NCBI GenBank assembly: GCA_902790415.1
Contig: CADARU010000005.1
Span: 1 to 48,044, forward strand
Reading direction: 5' to 3'
Origin: an uncultured Pseudomonadota bacterium
GTDB taxonomy: Bacteria > Pseudomonadota > Alphaproteobacteria > Rs-D84
DNA length: 48,044 nt
The notes under the pieces were generated by a model. It saw nothing but the letters and a program-made list of their open reading frames with translations, made no database searches and was not told the DNA's origin. Positions within the stretch are counted from its first letter, which is position 1; each line of letters opens with the position of its first letter. Shown here in pieces: positions 9,578 through 17,562 of the stretch. The position numbers and the translations under genes are program-made.

Positions 9578-10789
9578 ATGAAAAATGATTTGTTACATGA
9601 ATTGGCGGCACGTGGTTTTATAAACCAAACATCAAACATGGATGGGCTAACCCAGCGTTTAAATCAGGGACCGATTACTGCGTATTTGGGGTCTGATCCA
9701 ACGGCGGATTCGTTGCATGTTGGGCATTTGGTTCCGGTTATGATGATGCGTTGGTTTCAAAATTATGGTAATAAACCGTTGATGTTGGTCGGTGGGGCAA
9801 CAGGGCGTATTGGGGACCCGTCTGGACGTGATACGGGTCGTCCGATGATGACCGAAGAGGTTTTGGCAAAAAATGTCGCAGGATTAAAAAAATCTTATTC
9901 TAAATTTTTGCGTTTTGGCGAAGGTGCATCTGATGCGGTTATGGTTGATAACTATGATTGGATGAAGAATTATTCACATTTGGATTTCTTGGCGCAATAC
10001 GGTACCGATTTTACGGTTCCGCGTATGCTGTCTATGGAAAGTGTACGTCGTCGTTTGGAAAACGGTATGACCTTTTTAGAATTTAATTATATGACTTTTC
10101 AGGCGGTTGATTTCCTGACATTGTACAAAGAATATGGTTGCGAATTGCAACTTTGTGGTGCGGACCAATGGGGTAACGCAATTATGGGAATTGAATTGAT
10201 TCGCAAAAAAATGTCCAAAGAAGCATTTGTCTTGTCAACATCGTTAATAACAGATTCTAATGGAAATAAAATTGGAAAATCGGCCGGCAATGCGGTATGG
10301 GTTAATGAAGACAAATTGTCGCCTTATGATTACTACCAATATTTCCGCAATACACCAGATGAATTGGTTGAAAAAATGTTAAAACTGTTTACTGAAATTC
10401 CATTAGATGAAATTGAACGTTTGTCGCACTTACAGGGTGCCGAATTAAACGAGGCAAAAAAGATTTTGGCATTTACCGCAACAGAAATTGCACATGGTAC
10501 GGATGCGGCGCGTGCCGCAGAAAACACTGCAACATCTTTGTTCGGTGGCGGTGATGCGGCGACCATGCCAACCAAAGAAATTGAAATGACCGGTCCAATG
10601 GGGGTTTTGGATTTCCTGTGTGCTGCGGGATTATTTGATTCAAAATCGGATGCACGCCGTATGATAGAACAGGGTGGTGTTCAAATTGATGGTATACGCA
10701 TTTCTGATTGGCGCGCCACAATAGAAGCAAAACCAGAAACAGTTGTTCAACGTGGCAAAAAAACATATTTAAAGGTCGTGGTGAAATAA
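9578..10789 (+). CDS. tyrS: Tyrosyl-tRNA synthetase
   Basis: Class I synthetase that attaches tyrosine to tRNA-Tyr in the cytoplasm. The protein has 403 residues, normal for bacterial TyrRS. The ATP-binding HIGH signature appears as HVGH (47-50), and the KMSKS loop appears as KIGKS (231-235), the usual KFGKS variant of TyrRS. The tyrosine-pocket segment includes QLCGADQWGN (191-200). An S4-type RNA-binding domain fills the last 65 residues (SDARRMIEQGGVQIDG). The start follows AAAGGAA. The stop codon overlaps the first base of the next gene's ATG (TAATG), so the EnvC-like gene is translationally coupled to it. Confidence 0.96.
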   Translation: MKNDLLHELAARGFINQTSNMDGLTQRLNQGPITAYLGSDPTADSLHVGHLVPVMMMRWFQNYGNKPLMLVGGATGRIGDPSGRDTGRPMMTEEVLAKNVAGLKKSYSKFLRFGEGASDAVMVDNYDWMKNYSHLDFLAQYGTDFTVPRMLSMESVRRRLENGMTFLEFNYMTFQAVDFLTLYKEYGCELQLCGADQWGNAIMGIELIRKKMSKEAFVLSTSLITDSNGNKIGKSAGNAVWVNEDKLSPYDYYQYFRNTPDELVEKMLKLFTEIPLDEIERLSHLQGAELNEAKKILAFTATEIAHGTDAARAAENTATSLFGGGDAATMPTKEIEMTGPMGVLDFLCAAGLFDSKSDARRMIEQGGVQIDGIRISDWRATIEAKPETVVQRGKKTYLKVVVK

Positions 10790-11865
10790 TGCGTTGTTCG
10801 GCGATTATTTTGTTTGGGGCTTTGATGACGACAAGCGTTGCATCTGCCGGCGTTAATGAATTGGCACAAATACAATCGCAAATTCGCCAAACAGAACAAA
10901 AAAATCGCCAGTTGGAACAACGGGTCAAAACATCTGACCGCGATGTTGCAGATACTAAAAAGAAATTGGTTTCAGCGGCCGACAAGGTTTCTGATTTGCA
11001 AGAAAAACGCGACAAAATACAGAAGAATATCGCAGAATTGGATGTGCGTATTGCGGCCCTGGGCCAAGAAATTGAGAAAAATCGTGTTCGTACGTCTGAT
11101 GCGGTGGCCAGTATATTGTTTGTTGCCCAAAACCCCAGTTTTAATTCTGACGATATGCATAATTATGTGTTGTCGTCCGCGTTACTAATGTCAATGGTGG
11201 ACAATTTTGATGCGCAAATAAATATTGCTGCGGCAAAAATAGACGAATTAAATGCTGTTAGACAAGAACGCGCCACAGAAAAAGAAAAACTGGATAAAAA
11301 CGCAAAAAAATACAGCCAAGAAAAAGATGTTTTGGACAAATTATTGCGTAAACGTTCGGCGCAAAACGAAAAATTAAAAAACGAACAACAGGCATTGCAA
11401 ATCAAATTACGCAATCTGTCCGCGCGTGCAAAAAGTATATCGGAATTATCTGCCGGGGTAGGGAGTTCAGAAATGTCATCAGATTCACGTTTTTCATTGC
11501 GTAAATTAAATTTACCGGTACGTGGCCGCATAACGGTTCGTTTTGGTGAAAAAACCGCGTTGGGGTTAAAATCTGATGGATGGCGCATTAGGACCGGAAC
11601 AGATGCCTTGGTTACTGCGCCCGCAGATGGCATTGTTAAATTCGCAGACAGTTTCAAGGGATTTGGTCGTGTTGTTATTATATCGCACAAAAACGGTTAT
11701 AATACGGTTATGACCAATCTCGGCGCATTGGATGTTATTGTTAGCCAGGAAGTACTGGCGGGCGAACCTATTGGACGTATGAATCCGGCAAAACCAGAAA
11801 TGTATCTGGAGGTACGTCGTGGCGATAAAGCAGTTGACCCGGCAAGATTATTTAAAGAAAAATAA
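10789..11865 (+). CDS. EnvC-like murein hydrolase activator (degenerate LytM domain)
   Basis: Predicted periplasmic factor that activates amidases to split septal peptidoglycan. The 358-residue protein begins with a signal peptide (residues 1-19, ending VASAG). A long coiled coil runs to about residue 230, followed by a C-terminal M23/LytM domain. The zinc-binding residues of active M23 peptidases are missing: the HxxxD position reads RTGTD and the HxH position reads YLEVR. This matches the inactive, activator-type domain of E. coli EnvC, which reads YFEIRR there. The start overlaps the tyrS stop by one base (TAATG). Upstream in-frame codons exist but would remove the signal peptide from the N-terminus. 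The exact orthologue is inferred; the architecture is clear. Confidence 0.85.
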   Translation: MRCSAIILFGALMTTSVASAGVNELAQIQSQIRQTEQKNRQLEQRVKTSDRDVADTKKKLVSAADKVSDLQEKRDKIQKNIAELDVRIAALGQEIEKNRVRTSDAVASILFVAQNPSFNSDDMHNYVLSSALLMSMVDNFDAQINIAAAKIDELNAVRQERATEKEKLDKNAKKYSQEKDVLDKLLRKRSAQNEKLKNEQQALQIKLRNLSARAKSISELSAGVGSSEMSSDSRFSLRKLNLPVRGRITVRFGEKTALGLKSDGWRIRTGTDALVTAPADGIVKFADSFKGFGRVVIISHKNGYNTVMTNLGALDVIVSQEVLAGEPIGRMNPAKPEMYLEVRRGDKAVDPARLFKEK

Positions 11866-11873
11866 AAAACATA

Positions 11874-11902
11874 TTGACAAAGTTGTGTATTTGTACTATA
11901 CA
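11874..11902 (+). promoter_or_regulatory. Promoter of the APH-like gene, predicted leaderless start
   Basis: Consensus TTGACA (11874-11879), a 17-base spacer and TATACA (11897-11902), then seven bases to the ATG at 11910. There is no Shine-Dalgarno sequence. This is the strongest leaderless candidate in the window. Confidence 0.75.
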
Positions 11903-11909
11903 TACTAGT

Positions 11910-12833
11910 ATGAATACGAAAAAAATACTAAATCATGGACGTGAAACATACGCTGTATATTACGGCGATGGATTTGTTATGAAACGTCCTTTGGAACATT
12001 TTAGCGAAGAACAAAAGCAATCTTGGTTAGAAAAACAGCATCGTACACAACAGGCCATCGAAGAAATTCGTGGGGTTAAGCACACTGTTTATAATATTCC
12101 GCAAATGATTTTTGTGAACGATGATGAATATCAAGTGTTGGAAGAACGTGCCCCGGGTGTGCCTTTAACAAAAACGGTGTTTCGTGATTTATCAAAACGT
12201 CAACAGCATGAAATTATAAATGGTCTGGGCACTTTTTTAATCGACATGAACGAATTAAAGCCCGCCAAACCGGTCAAAAATCATAAAATAACCCAAGATT
12301 TCGATTTTTCCGCCTTGCAACGTTTTGTTGATACCAGAATGTCCAACTGGTTCAAGAAAAACGAAATATTGCAAATGAAGAAAATTTGTGAACAAATTGA
12401 TTCTTTTTCGTACGACACATATTTGGCATGGTCGCATGGCGATTTGAATTCTGGAAACGTATATTACGATATGAAAAGCAGTACTTTGTCATTTATAGAT
12501 TTTGCCGAAGCTGATTATCATTTTATTTATGTGGATATTTTTTCGCCGTTACAAACCGACCTGGAAATATCTAAACGTGTATATGAAAAATATTTGGACT
12601 ATCATCAAAAGGGCCTGTGGACGATGTACAGTACGCGCAACCCAATTTTCCAACAAATTATGAAATATCGTGCCGAAGAAGTGCTGTTAAAACGTTTCTT
12701 AAAGGCATCGCGTGATTTGCGCACAAATCCACAAAGTGAAAAAGGTGTAAAAAACACGCGCGACAAGGTTGTGTTTATGCGCAAACAAATAGCAGGATTG
12801 TTATCACTGGAACAAAAATATAACAAAAAGTAA
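11910..12833 (+). CDS. APH/choline-kinase-like phosphotransferase, substrate unknown
   Basis: A 307-residue protein of the aminoglycoside-phosphotransferase fold. Seen directly: a glycine-rich/beta-strand start with a candidate ATP lysine K25 (FVMKRP), the Brenner-type catalytic loop SHGDLNSGN with D178 and N183, and the metal-binding FIDFAEADY with D197. The family phosphorylates small molecules (amino sugars, choline, homoserine and others) and also includes unexplored members. No resistance phenotype should be inferred from the fold alone. The chosen ATG lies seven bases downstream of a near-consensus promoter with no ribosome-binding site. The next ATG (11979) would delete the conserved first strand and the region before the lysine. 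It is monocistronic, with a strong terminator at 12862. Confidence 0.8.
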   Translation: MNTKKILNHGRETYAVYYGDGFVMKRPLEHFSEEQKQSWLEKQHRTQQAIEEIRGVKHTVYNIPQMIFVNDDEYQVLEERAPGVPLTKTVFRDLSKRQQHEIINGLGTFLIDMNELKPAKPVKNHKITQDFDFSALQRFVDTRMSNWFKKNEILQMKKICEQIDSFSYDTYLAWSHGDLNSGNVYYDMKSSTLSFIDFAEADYHFIYVDIFSPLQTDLEISKRVYEKYLDYHQKGLWTMYSTRNPIFQQIMKYRAEEVLLKRFLKASRDLRTNPQSEKGVKNTRDKVVFMRKQIAGLLSLEQKYNKK

Positions 12834-12861
12834 ACCGTTTTAGATTTATGTAAAAAATAAC

Positions 12862-12905
12862 AAAAAGCCATAAAATCGTGTTGCGATTTTGTGGTTTTTG
12901 TTTTA
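12862..12905 (+). terminator. Intrinsic terminator after the APH-like gene
   Basis: A long stem (AAAAGCCATAAAATCG pairing with CGATTTTGTGGTTTTT, using G-T pairs) with a short loop and a T-rich end. It separates the kinase gene from the protease gene. Confidence 0.85.
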
Positions 12906-12939
12906 TGTTTTATTCCATAGGAAAACAAAGGTGAAAAAT

Positions 12940-14337
12940 ATGTTAAAGAAAGCCCTGTTATTATTATTGTTGTGTGCGCCTATATGCGTGTATTCTGCAC
13001 CCAAGGATAAAAAAGAAGAACCTGTAACACATTTAACAGATGAACAAATATATCAAGAATTGAAAAAATTGGCACTGGTGTTTGAAGTTTCGCGTGAAAA
13101 CTTTGTAGAAGAGGCCGATGAAAAGAAAATGCTAGAAGGTGCCATGAACGGTATGTTAGAAGCGTTAGACCCCCATTCTTCATATTTGTCTTTGGATGAA
13201 TTAAAAGATTTTAATGATAAATCACATGGTGAATTCGGCGGACTTGGAATTCAAATAACCTCGGAAAACGGCGCTGTTCGTGTTATATCGCCAATTGACG
13301 ACACACCCGCCCAACGTGCCGGGATTAAGGCCGGTGATTACATCACACATATTGATGACGAACCTGTTTTTGATTTGACTTTAAATCAGGCAGTTAAAAA
13401 GATGAAGGGTCGTCCGGGAACCAAGGTAAAATTAACTGTTTTGTCCAAAGACGATTCCGAACCCCGAACACTAACATTAAAGCGCGCAATCATCAAAGTA
13501 AAATCTGTAAAATACGAAGCGAAAAAATTGGCCGAATCTGATGATGATGCACCATCTGTCGGTTACGTTCGTATTTCTGATTTTGGCGCAACAACCGCAC
13601 GTGATTTACGCGATGCGTTGGCAAAACTGGAAAAGAAAAAGGTTGTCGGCTATGTATTGGATGTGCGCAATAACCCTGGTGGCTATTTAACCGCGGCAAT
13701 CGATGTTGCAGATGCCTTTTTGGACGGTGGTGAAATTGTATCTACACGCGGTAAAGACAAAAAAGATATAGAACGCAGTTTTGCGAATCCTGGCGATTTG
13801 ATTAACGGAAAACCTATTGTTGTTTTAATAAATCATGGTTCGGCATCGGCATCTGAAATTGTTGCCGGCGCATTGCAAGACAATGGACGTGGCTTGGTTA
13901 TGGGGTCGCAAAGTTTTGGCAAGGGCAGTGTGCAACAGCAAAAGCCACTTGGTGATGGAACAGCGATACACATAACTATTGCGCGTTATTACACCCCCAG
14001 TGGTCGTTCAATTCAAAATACCGGAATTACCCCAGATGTTGAAGTTTTGCAAAGTAAAATAGAGGTTCTGGAAAAACGCGAAGGCACATTTACCGAGGCA
14101 TCTTTCCGTAATTCTTTAAAAAACGAAACAGAAAAAGAAAATGATAAAAAATCAAAAAACGATGATGATAAAAAAGAATTAACAGATGCAGAAAAAGATG
14201 CCCAGGACTATCAATTACAGCGTGGCATGGAAATGGTAATTGCGATGTCTAAATTGGGTCAAAAACCAAAAATCGAATTGGACGAAGTGTCAGAAGACAA
14301 AGAATCCAAAAAAACAGATAAAGAAACAAAAAAATAA
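12940..14337 (+). CDS. S41 family C-terminal processing protease (CtpA-like)
   Basis: Periplasmic serine protease that trims exported proteins and peptidoglycan hydrolases. The 465-residue protein has a signal peptide (1-20, ...YSA). The N-terminal helical part is followed by a PDZ domain at about 100-170 (GGLGIQIT...GIKAGD) and the S41 catalytic domain. The catalytic serine lies in GSASASE (300-306), and the catalytic lysine is K328 in SFGKGS. Residues after about 370 form a charged, lysine- and glutamate-rich tail of about 90 residues with no clear domain. The start at 12940 has AAAGGTG upstream. An in-frame ATG 51 bases earlier would put extra residues before the signal peptide. It lies between two terminators. 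Confidence 0.92.
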   Translation: MLKKALLLLLLCAPICVYSAPKDKKEEPVTHLTDEQIYQELKKLALVFEVSRENFVEEADEKKMLEGAMNGMLEALDPHSSYLSLDELKDFNDKSHGEFGGLGIQITSENGAVRVISPIDDTPAQRAGIKAGDYITHIDDEPVFDLTLNQAVKKMKGRPGTKVKLTVLSKDDSEPRTLTLKRAIIKVKSVKYEAKKLAESDDDAPSVGYVRISDFGATTARDLRDALAKLEKKKVVGYVLDVRNNPGGYLTAAIDVADAFLDGGEIVSTRGKDKKDIERSFANPGDLINGKPIVVLINHGSASASEIVAGALQDNGRGLVMGSQSFGKGSVQQQKPLGDGTAIHITIARYYTPSGRSIQNTGITPDVEVLQSKIEVLEKREGTFTEASFRNSLKNETEKENDKKSKNDDDKKELTDAEKDAQDYQLQRGMEMVIAMSKLGQKPKIELDEVSEDKESKKTDKETKK

Positions 14338-14360
14338 TAATTTATTTAACAACTTTATTT

Positions 14361-14390
14361 GCGCAGACTTTTGGGTCCGCGTTTTTTATT
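14361..14390 (+). terminator. Probable intrinsic terminator after ctpA-like gene
   Basis: CGCAGAC / GTCCGCG stem with one mismatch and a TTTTGG loop, followed by seven T. It also overlaps the 3' end of the convergent surface-protein gene. Confidence 0.6.
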
Positions 14391-15424
14391 GTATAACAAC
14401 GGCATGATAAGTGGCCCCGTTATAACGCAGATTCAATGTACCGTTACCGCCATTACCCGTTTCTAATGGAATATAGCAAGTAGTATTGTTTTTACGGATG
14501 TTTATAGCAGGTGTTGTTAGTTTGTTTCCTGTTAACGGAATAGATACACCAGTACCTGTTTTTAATGTGGTTAATACAGGGCATTCTTCAACACATTGGT
14601 TGTTGTAATAACCTATACATTGTTGTTGTGGTTTGCACATAACCTTGGAATTCCAATAAGATGTACAATAATTTGTGTTATCGTTCATATCGGAATACGG
14701 TGTGCAATATGTTGTGGTGTTTGATGGGCATGTGGTGCTTAATCCTGTGTTAGAAAAAGTATAATACATGACGTTATTCATTCCTCTTTGGCGCGGTGTT
14801 AAATCGGCAAATAGATTGTACGGGATATAACCATGTAATCCACTGGTATTGGCAAAGGTTTGTCGGAACATATATTGCCCGAATTCGCCGCTTAGTCCGC
14901 TAAATAGCGTTGACGGTATTTCACAATCCATGTTGCTGGCACCATAAAACGTTTGGTTAAACGATGGTTGTGAACTGTTTATTGTTGGGAATATTGCACC
15001 CAAACTGCCGGATATTTCTGCTATGTTGTATATAAGGTTTTGCCTACTGTTTCGACCGGCATAAAAAGAAATACAGGAGGATTGATAATTTGATGTTTGC
15101 TCAACATATGCGGTTGCGCGACCGCCAATTCTGATTGTGTATGGTCCACCGGCCGGAAAACTGTGGTCATATGATCGTGATGAAGGTGTTGATTTTGTAA
15201 TTGTTTCAACTTCGCTGCCGTCCCCCCCAATCTATATAGAAAGTACCGGCGGCGCTAAGATAAAAATATGTTTTTTGCTTTTTGGTAAATGTTGTGGTAA
15301 TCATTTGAAATTTTGTTTCAAAATTGGACGCGTCTTCCCCCCATGCAGTGTCAAAGAACATCTGCATAAACATCAAGAATATTAAAAATCTAACCTTTCC
15401 TACATTTTTCAACGTGCTCACCAC
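14386..15424 (-). pseudogene. Frameshifted exported surface protein with PKD-like and repeat regions
   Basis: Read on the minus strand, an N-terminal piece has a signal peptide (KVRFLIFLMFMQMFF...AWG) and runs through YFYLSAAGTFYIDWG. It then leaves frame at a run of seven G (plus-strand C at 15222-15228). Removing one G gives DWGDGSEVETITKS and stays open to 14386, giving about 345 residues. The mended protein resembles PKD/BspA-like surface proteins: a DWGDG turn, then repeated FNQTF...IPSTLF and FRQTF...IPYNLF units, then a cysteine-rich part (residues near CKPQQQCIGYYNNQC). Start: GTG at 15424, or TTG at 15412 behind GGTGGTGAG. The break may be a true null allele, a phase-variable tract or a base-calling error; I cannot tell which. 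Confidence 0.75.
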
Positions 15425-15474
15425 CCCTGAAAAACAGGGTTGCAGAATTCTCCAACATGTATGCTAGCAAAAAC

Positions 15475-15512
15475 ACAAAAAAAGACGCAAGCATATAAGC
15501 GCGTCTTTTGAT
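15475..15512 (-). terminator. Intrinsic terminator of the coiled-coil gene
   Basis: AAAAGACGC / GCGTCTTTT stem followed, on the minus strand, by further T residues. It lies between the 15537 gene and the downstream surface-protein gene. Confidence 0.8.
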
Positions 15513-15536
15513 TTTTTTGTATAAAATTTTTATGTT

Positions 15537-17465
15537 TTACAGGTTCGCAGATAATGCGGTATAAATTTGTCCCAATTCGGTTCGTATTAACCCGGCCGCC
15601 AATTTGTCGGGGGCATCTGTTTGTCGAGATGCAGTTAATATTTTATCAAAACTGCGAACAAATTGTGTTGCCTGGGAACGGAAAACAGAATCAGATTTTA
15701 TAAGTTCACGAATTTGTTTTTTATCTGTCGCCTTTAAAACTTTTTCCATCCACTTTGCGAACACTTTTTTGTCGCCTTCATGATATTTTTTCCAAACCAC
15801 ATCGGGAATATCACTGCCCATGGCGCGGGTCAAATCGATAACCTGTTCGCGCATTTTATCAAATTCACGTTCACAGGTTGTCAAAAAATCTTGCGTGCTA
15901 ATGCGTGCGTTTGTGTGTACAGATGGTGCAACTTTGATTGCCTCCATCGGACTGCTGGCACGATTCAACATCATTTGTTTGTTTAATGTTTGCATGGTTT
16001 CAACCGCCTTGGCATAGTCAGACATTAAATCAATCATCTGCTGTCTAGATTGTCCGGCCAATTCATCTAACTTGGTTGAAGATTCCATAACAGATTTTGT
16101 TGAATCATTAACTGTGGATTTGATATTTGCAATTTGTTCATTTAACCTAGAAACAATTTCTTGTAAATTCTTACCGGCGGCATCTGAAGAACTTGTTAAA
16201 TCGGGCAGGGCCGCATAATATTGTGAAATCAGTTCTGTTAGTGGTTGTAATTGTGCGGTTGTTTCATTGGATGTCTTGATTAAGCCTGCGGATTGTGTTG
16301 CCAGTTGGTCATGTGCTGATTTCATTTCTATCAAAGTTTCACGTACACCGGTTGCCATTGCGCGTACCGATTCCGAAAATGCATTTGCCGCGGTTTTTGT
16401 ATCATCCAATGTTGTATTTGCAACACCAGAAACGGTCTTTAATTCTGAAACAACACCGGTTGCAAAATCTTTGATTTCATGATCAAAGTGATTGGTCAAC
16501 CCGGTCAATTCACTGGAAATATTACGCACAGAACTTTCTGTTTCTGTGGCCGATGCCATTACCGTTTCAACCGCCTCGGTCAATTTGCGTATTTGATTTT
16601 CAATGGATGCTTCGGCCAAAACAACCTGGGCACCAACAACGTTTGCGGTACTGGTTAAACTGTTCATTTGACCGGTTAGTTGTTTTTTACTTTGTTTGCC
16701 AAAAGAATCTAACTTGGTTAAATAACTACTTAATATTTTTGTATTATTTTCCATGGTGTCTTCGTAATTTGCGGCGGTGTCTTTAACCTGGGCAAAAGTA
16801 TCCGCGGTTGATTTTGCCAAACTAGAAATACGTTCTTGCATTTCTTCTGATGCAATGGTCAGATTTTGAAACTGTGTTACATTTGTATCAAAAGATTGCG
16901 CCAAATTCTCGCGCAGGGTTTGACTCTTTTCGTTCCAAGCATTTATTTTATCTTCAATAGAATCTATCTTTTTTATGGATTCACTTGTTGTGCTTGTAAC
17001 CGCATCCATTGTTTTTGTTACAGATTCGGAAAAATCGGTAATGGTTTTTTGAACGCTGTTCCAAGAATCTGATTCAACGATATTTTGTAATCCACCAACA
17101 GTGTTTTCAAGACGGCCCGATGTCTGGGCGGTTTTTTGTATTGCATCTTCGACAATTTTTACCAAGGCATCGGTTTTTACGGTTAATTCTTGTTTTAATC
17201 CATCTGTGTTCGCAATCTGTTTTTGTAACGTTTTTTGTATCAATGCAAAACAAGACATTATTTTATCTAACTCGCCGGCCATAATTGTTTGTAACACATT
17301 AGATGCATCGTTTATTTTTGCGCGTTCTGGTTCGGTCATAATCGTCAATAAAGAATTCATCGTTTTTTGTGATTTTCTGGATATAAAAAACAACGCAATT
17401 AACACACTAACTAGTGCAATACCGATTCCGAACCCCGTATAAACAACCCAAGAATGTATATCCAT
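15537..17465 (-). CDS. Membrane-anchored coiled-coil protein, function unknown
   Basis: A 642-residue protein with one N-terminal membrane helix (about residues 8-29), a short basic stretch, and a long region of helical heptads (roughly 40-500) rich in Ser, Thr, Glu and Lys. It ends in a compact helical domain (about 520-642). The composition recalls the signalling rods of methyl-accepting chemotaxis proteins, but the conserved hairpin tip of that family is not visible and no chemotaxis genes are nearby. It could be an envelope-organising or cytoskeletal rod. The start follows a GGGGGT site. It diverges from addA across 97 bases. Similarity searches with coiled-coil proteins would be misleading because of composition. 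Confidence 0.7.
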   Translation of the reverse strand: MDIHSWVVYTGFGIGIALVSVLIALFFISRKSQKTMNSLLTIMTEPERAKINDASNVLQTIMAGELDKIMSCFALIQKTLQKQIANTDGLKQELTVKTDALVKIVEDAIQKTAQTSGRLENTVGGLQNIVESDSWNSVQKTITDFSESVTKTMDAVTSTTSESIKKIDSIEDKINAWNEKSQTLRENLAQSFDTNVTQFQNLTIASEEMQERISSLAKSTADTFAQVKDTAANYEDTMENNTKILSSYLTKLDSFGKQSKKQLTGQMNSLTSTANVVGAQVVLAEASIENQIRKLTEAVETVMASATETESSVRNISSELTGLTNHFDHEIKDFATGVVSELKTVSGVANTTLDDTKTAANAFSESVRAMATGVRETLIEMKSAHDQLATQSAGLIKTSNETTAQLQPLTELISQYYAALPDLTSSSDAAGKNLQEIVSRLNEQIANIKSTVNDSTKSVMESSTKLDELAGQSRQQMIDLMSDYAKAVETMQTLNKQMMLNRASSPMEAIKVAPSVHTNARISTQDFLTTCEREFDKMREQVIDLTRAMGSDIPDVVWKKYHEGDKKVFAKWMEKVLKATDKKQIRELIKSDSVFRSQATQFVRSFDKILTASRQTDAPDKLAAGLIRTELGQIYTALSANL

Positions 17466-17503
17466 TTTTACCCCCTACAAAACGTAATTATGACGTGCAT
17501 ATG

Positions 17504-17533
17504 TTGTTCTTGCACCCGTTTGAAATTTATACT
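17504..17533 (+). promoter_or_regulatory. Likely addA promoter
   Basis: TTGTTC (17504-17509), an 18-base spacer and TATACT (17528-17533), 29 bases before the addA start. The intergenic region also has to hold the promoter of the divergent coiled-coil gene; CATAAT on the minus strand is a candidate -10 box there. Confidence 0.5.
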
Positions 17534-17562
17534 AGAATTGAAAAAATAAAGCAAGACCATAA

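Noticed and set aside
11910..12833. Calling the APH-like gene an antibiotic-resistance gene
   Set aside because: The kinase motifs define the fold only. No substrate-specific signature was recognised, and chromosomal APH-fold kinases have many housekeeping substrates.
15537..17465. Calling the coiled-coil protein a methyl-accepting chemotaxis protein
   Set aside because: No HAMP domain and no conserved signalling tip, and no che genes nearby; the likeness is compositional.
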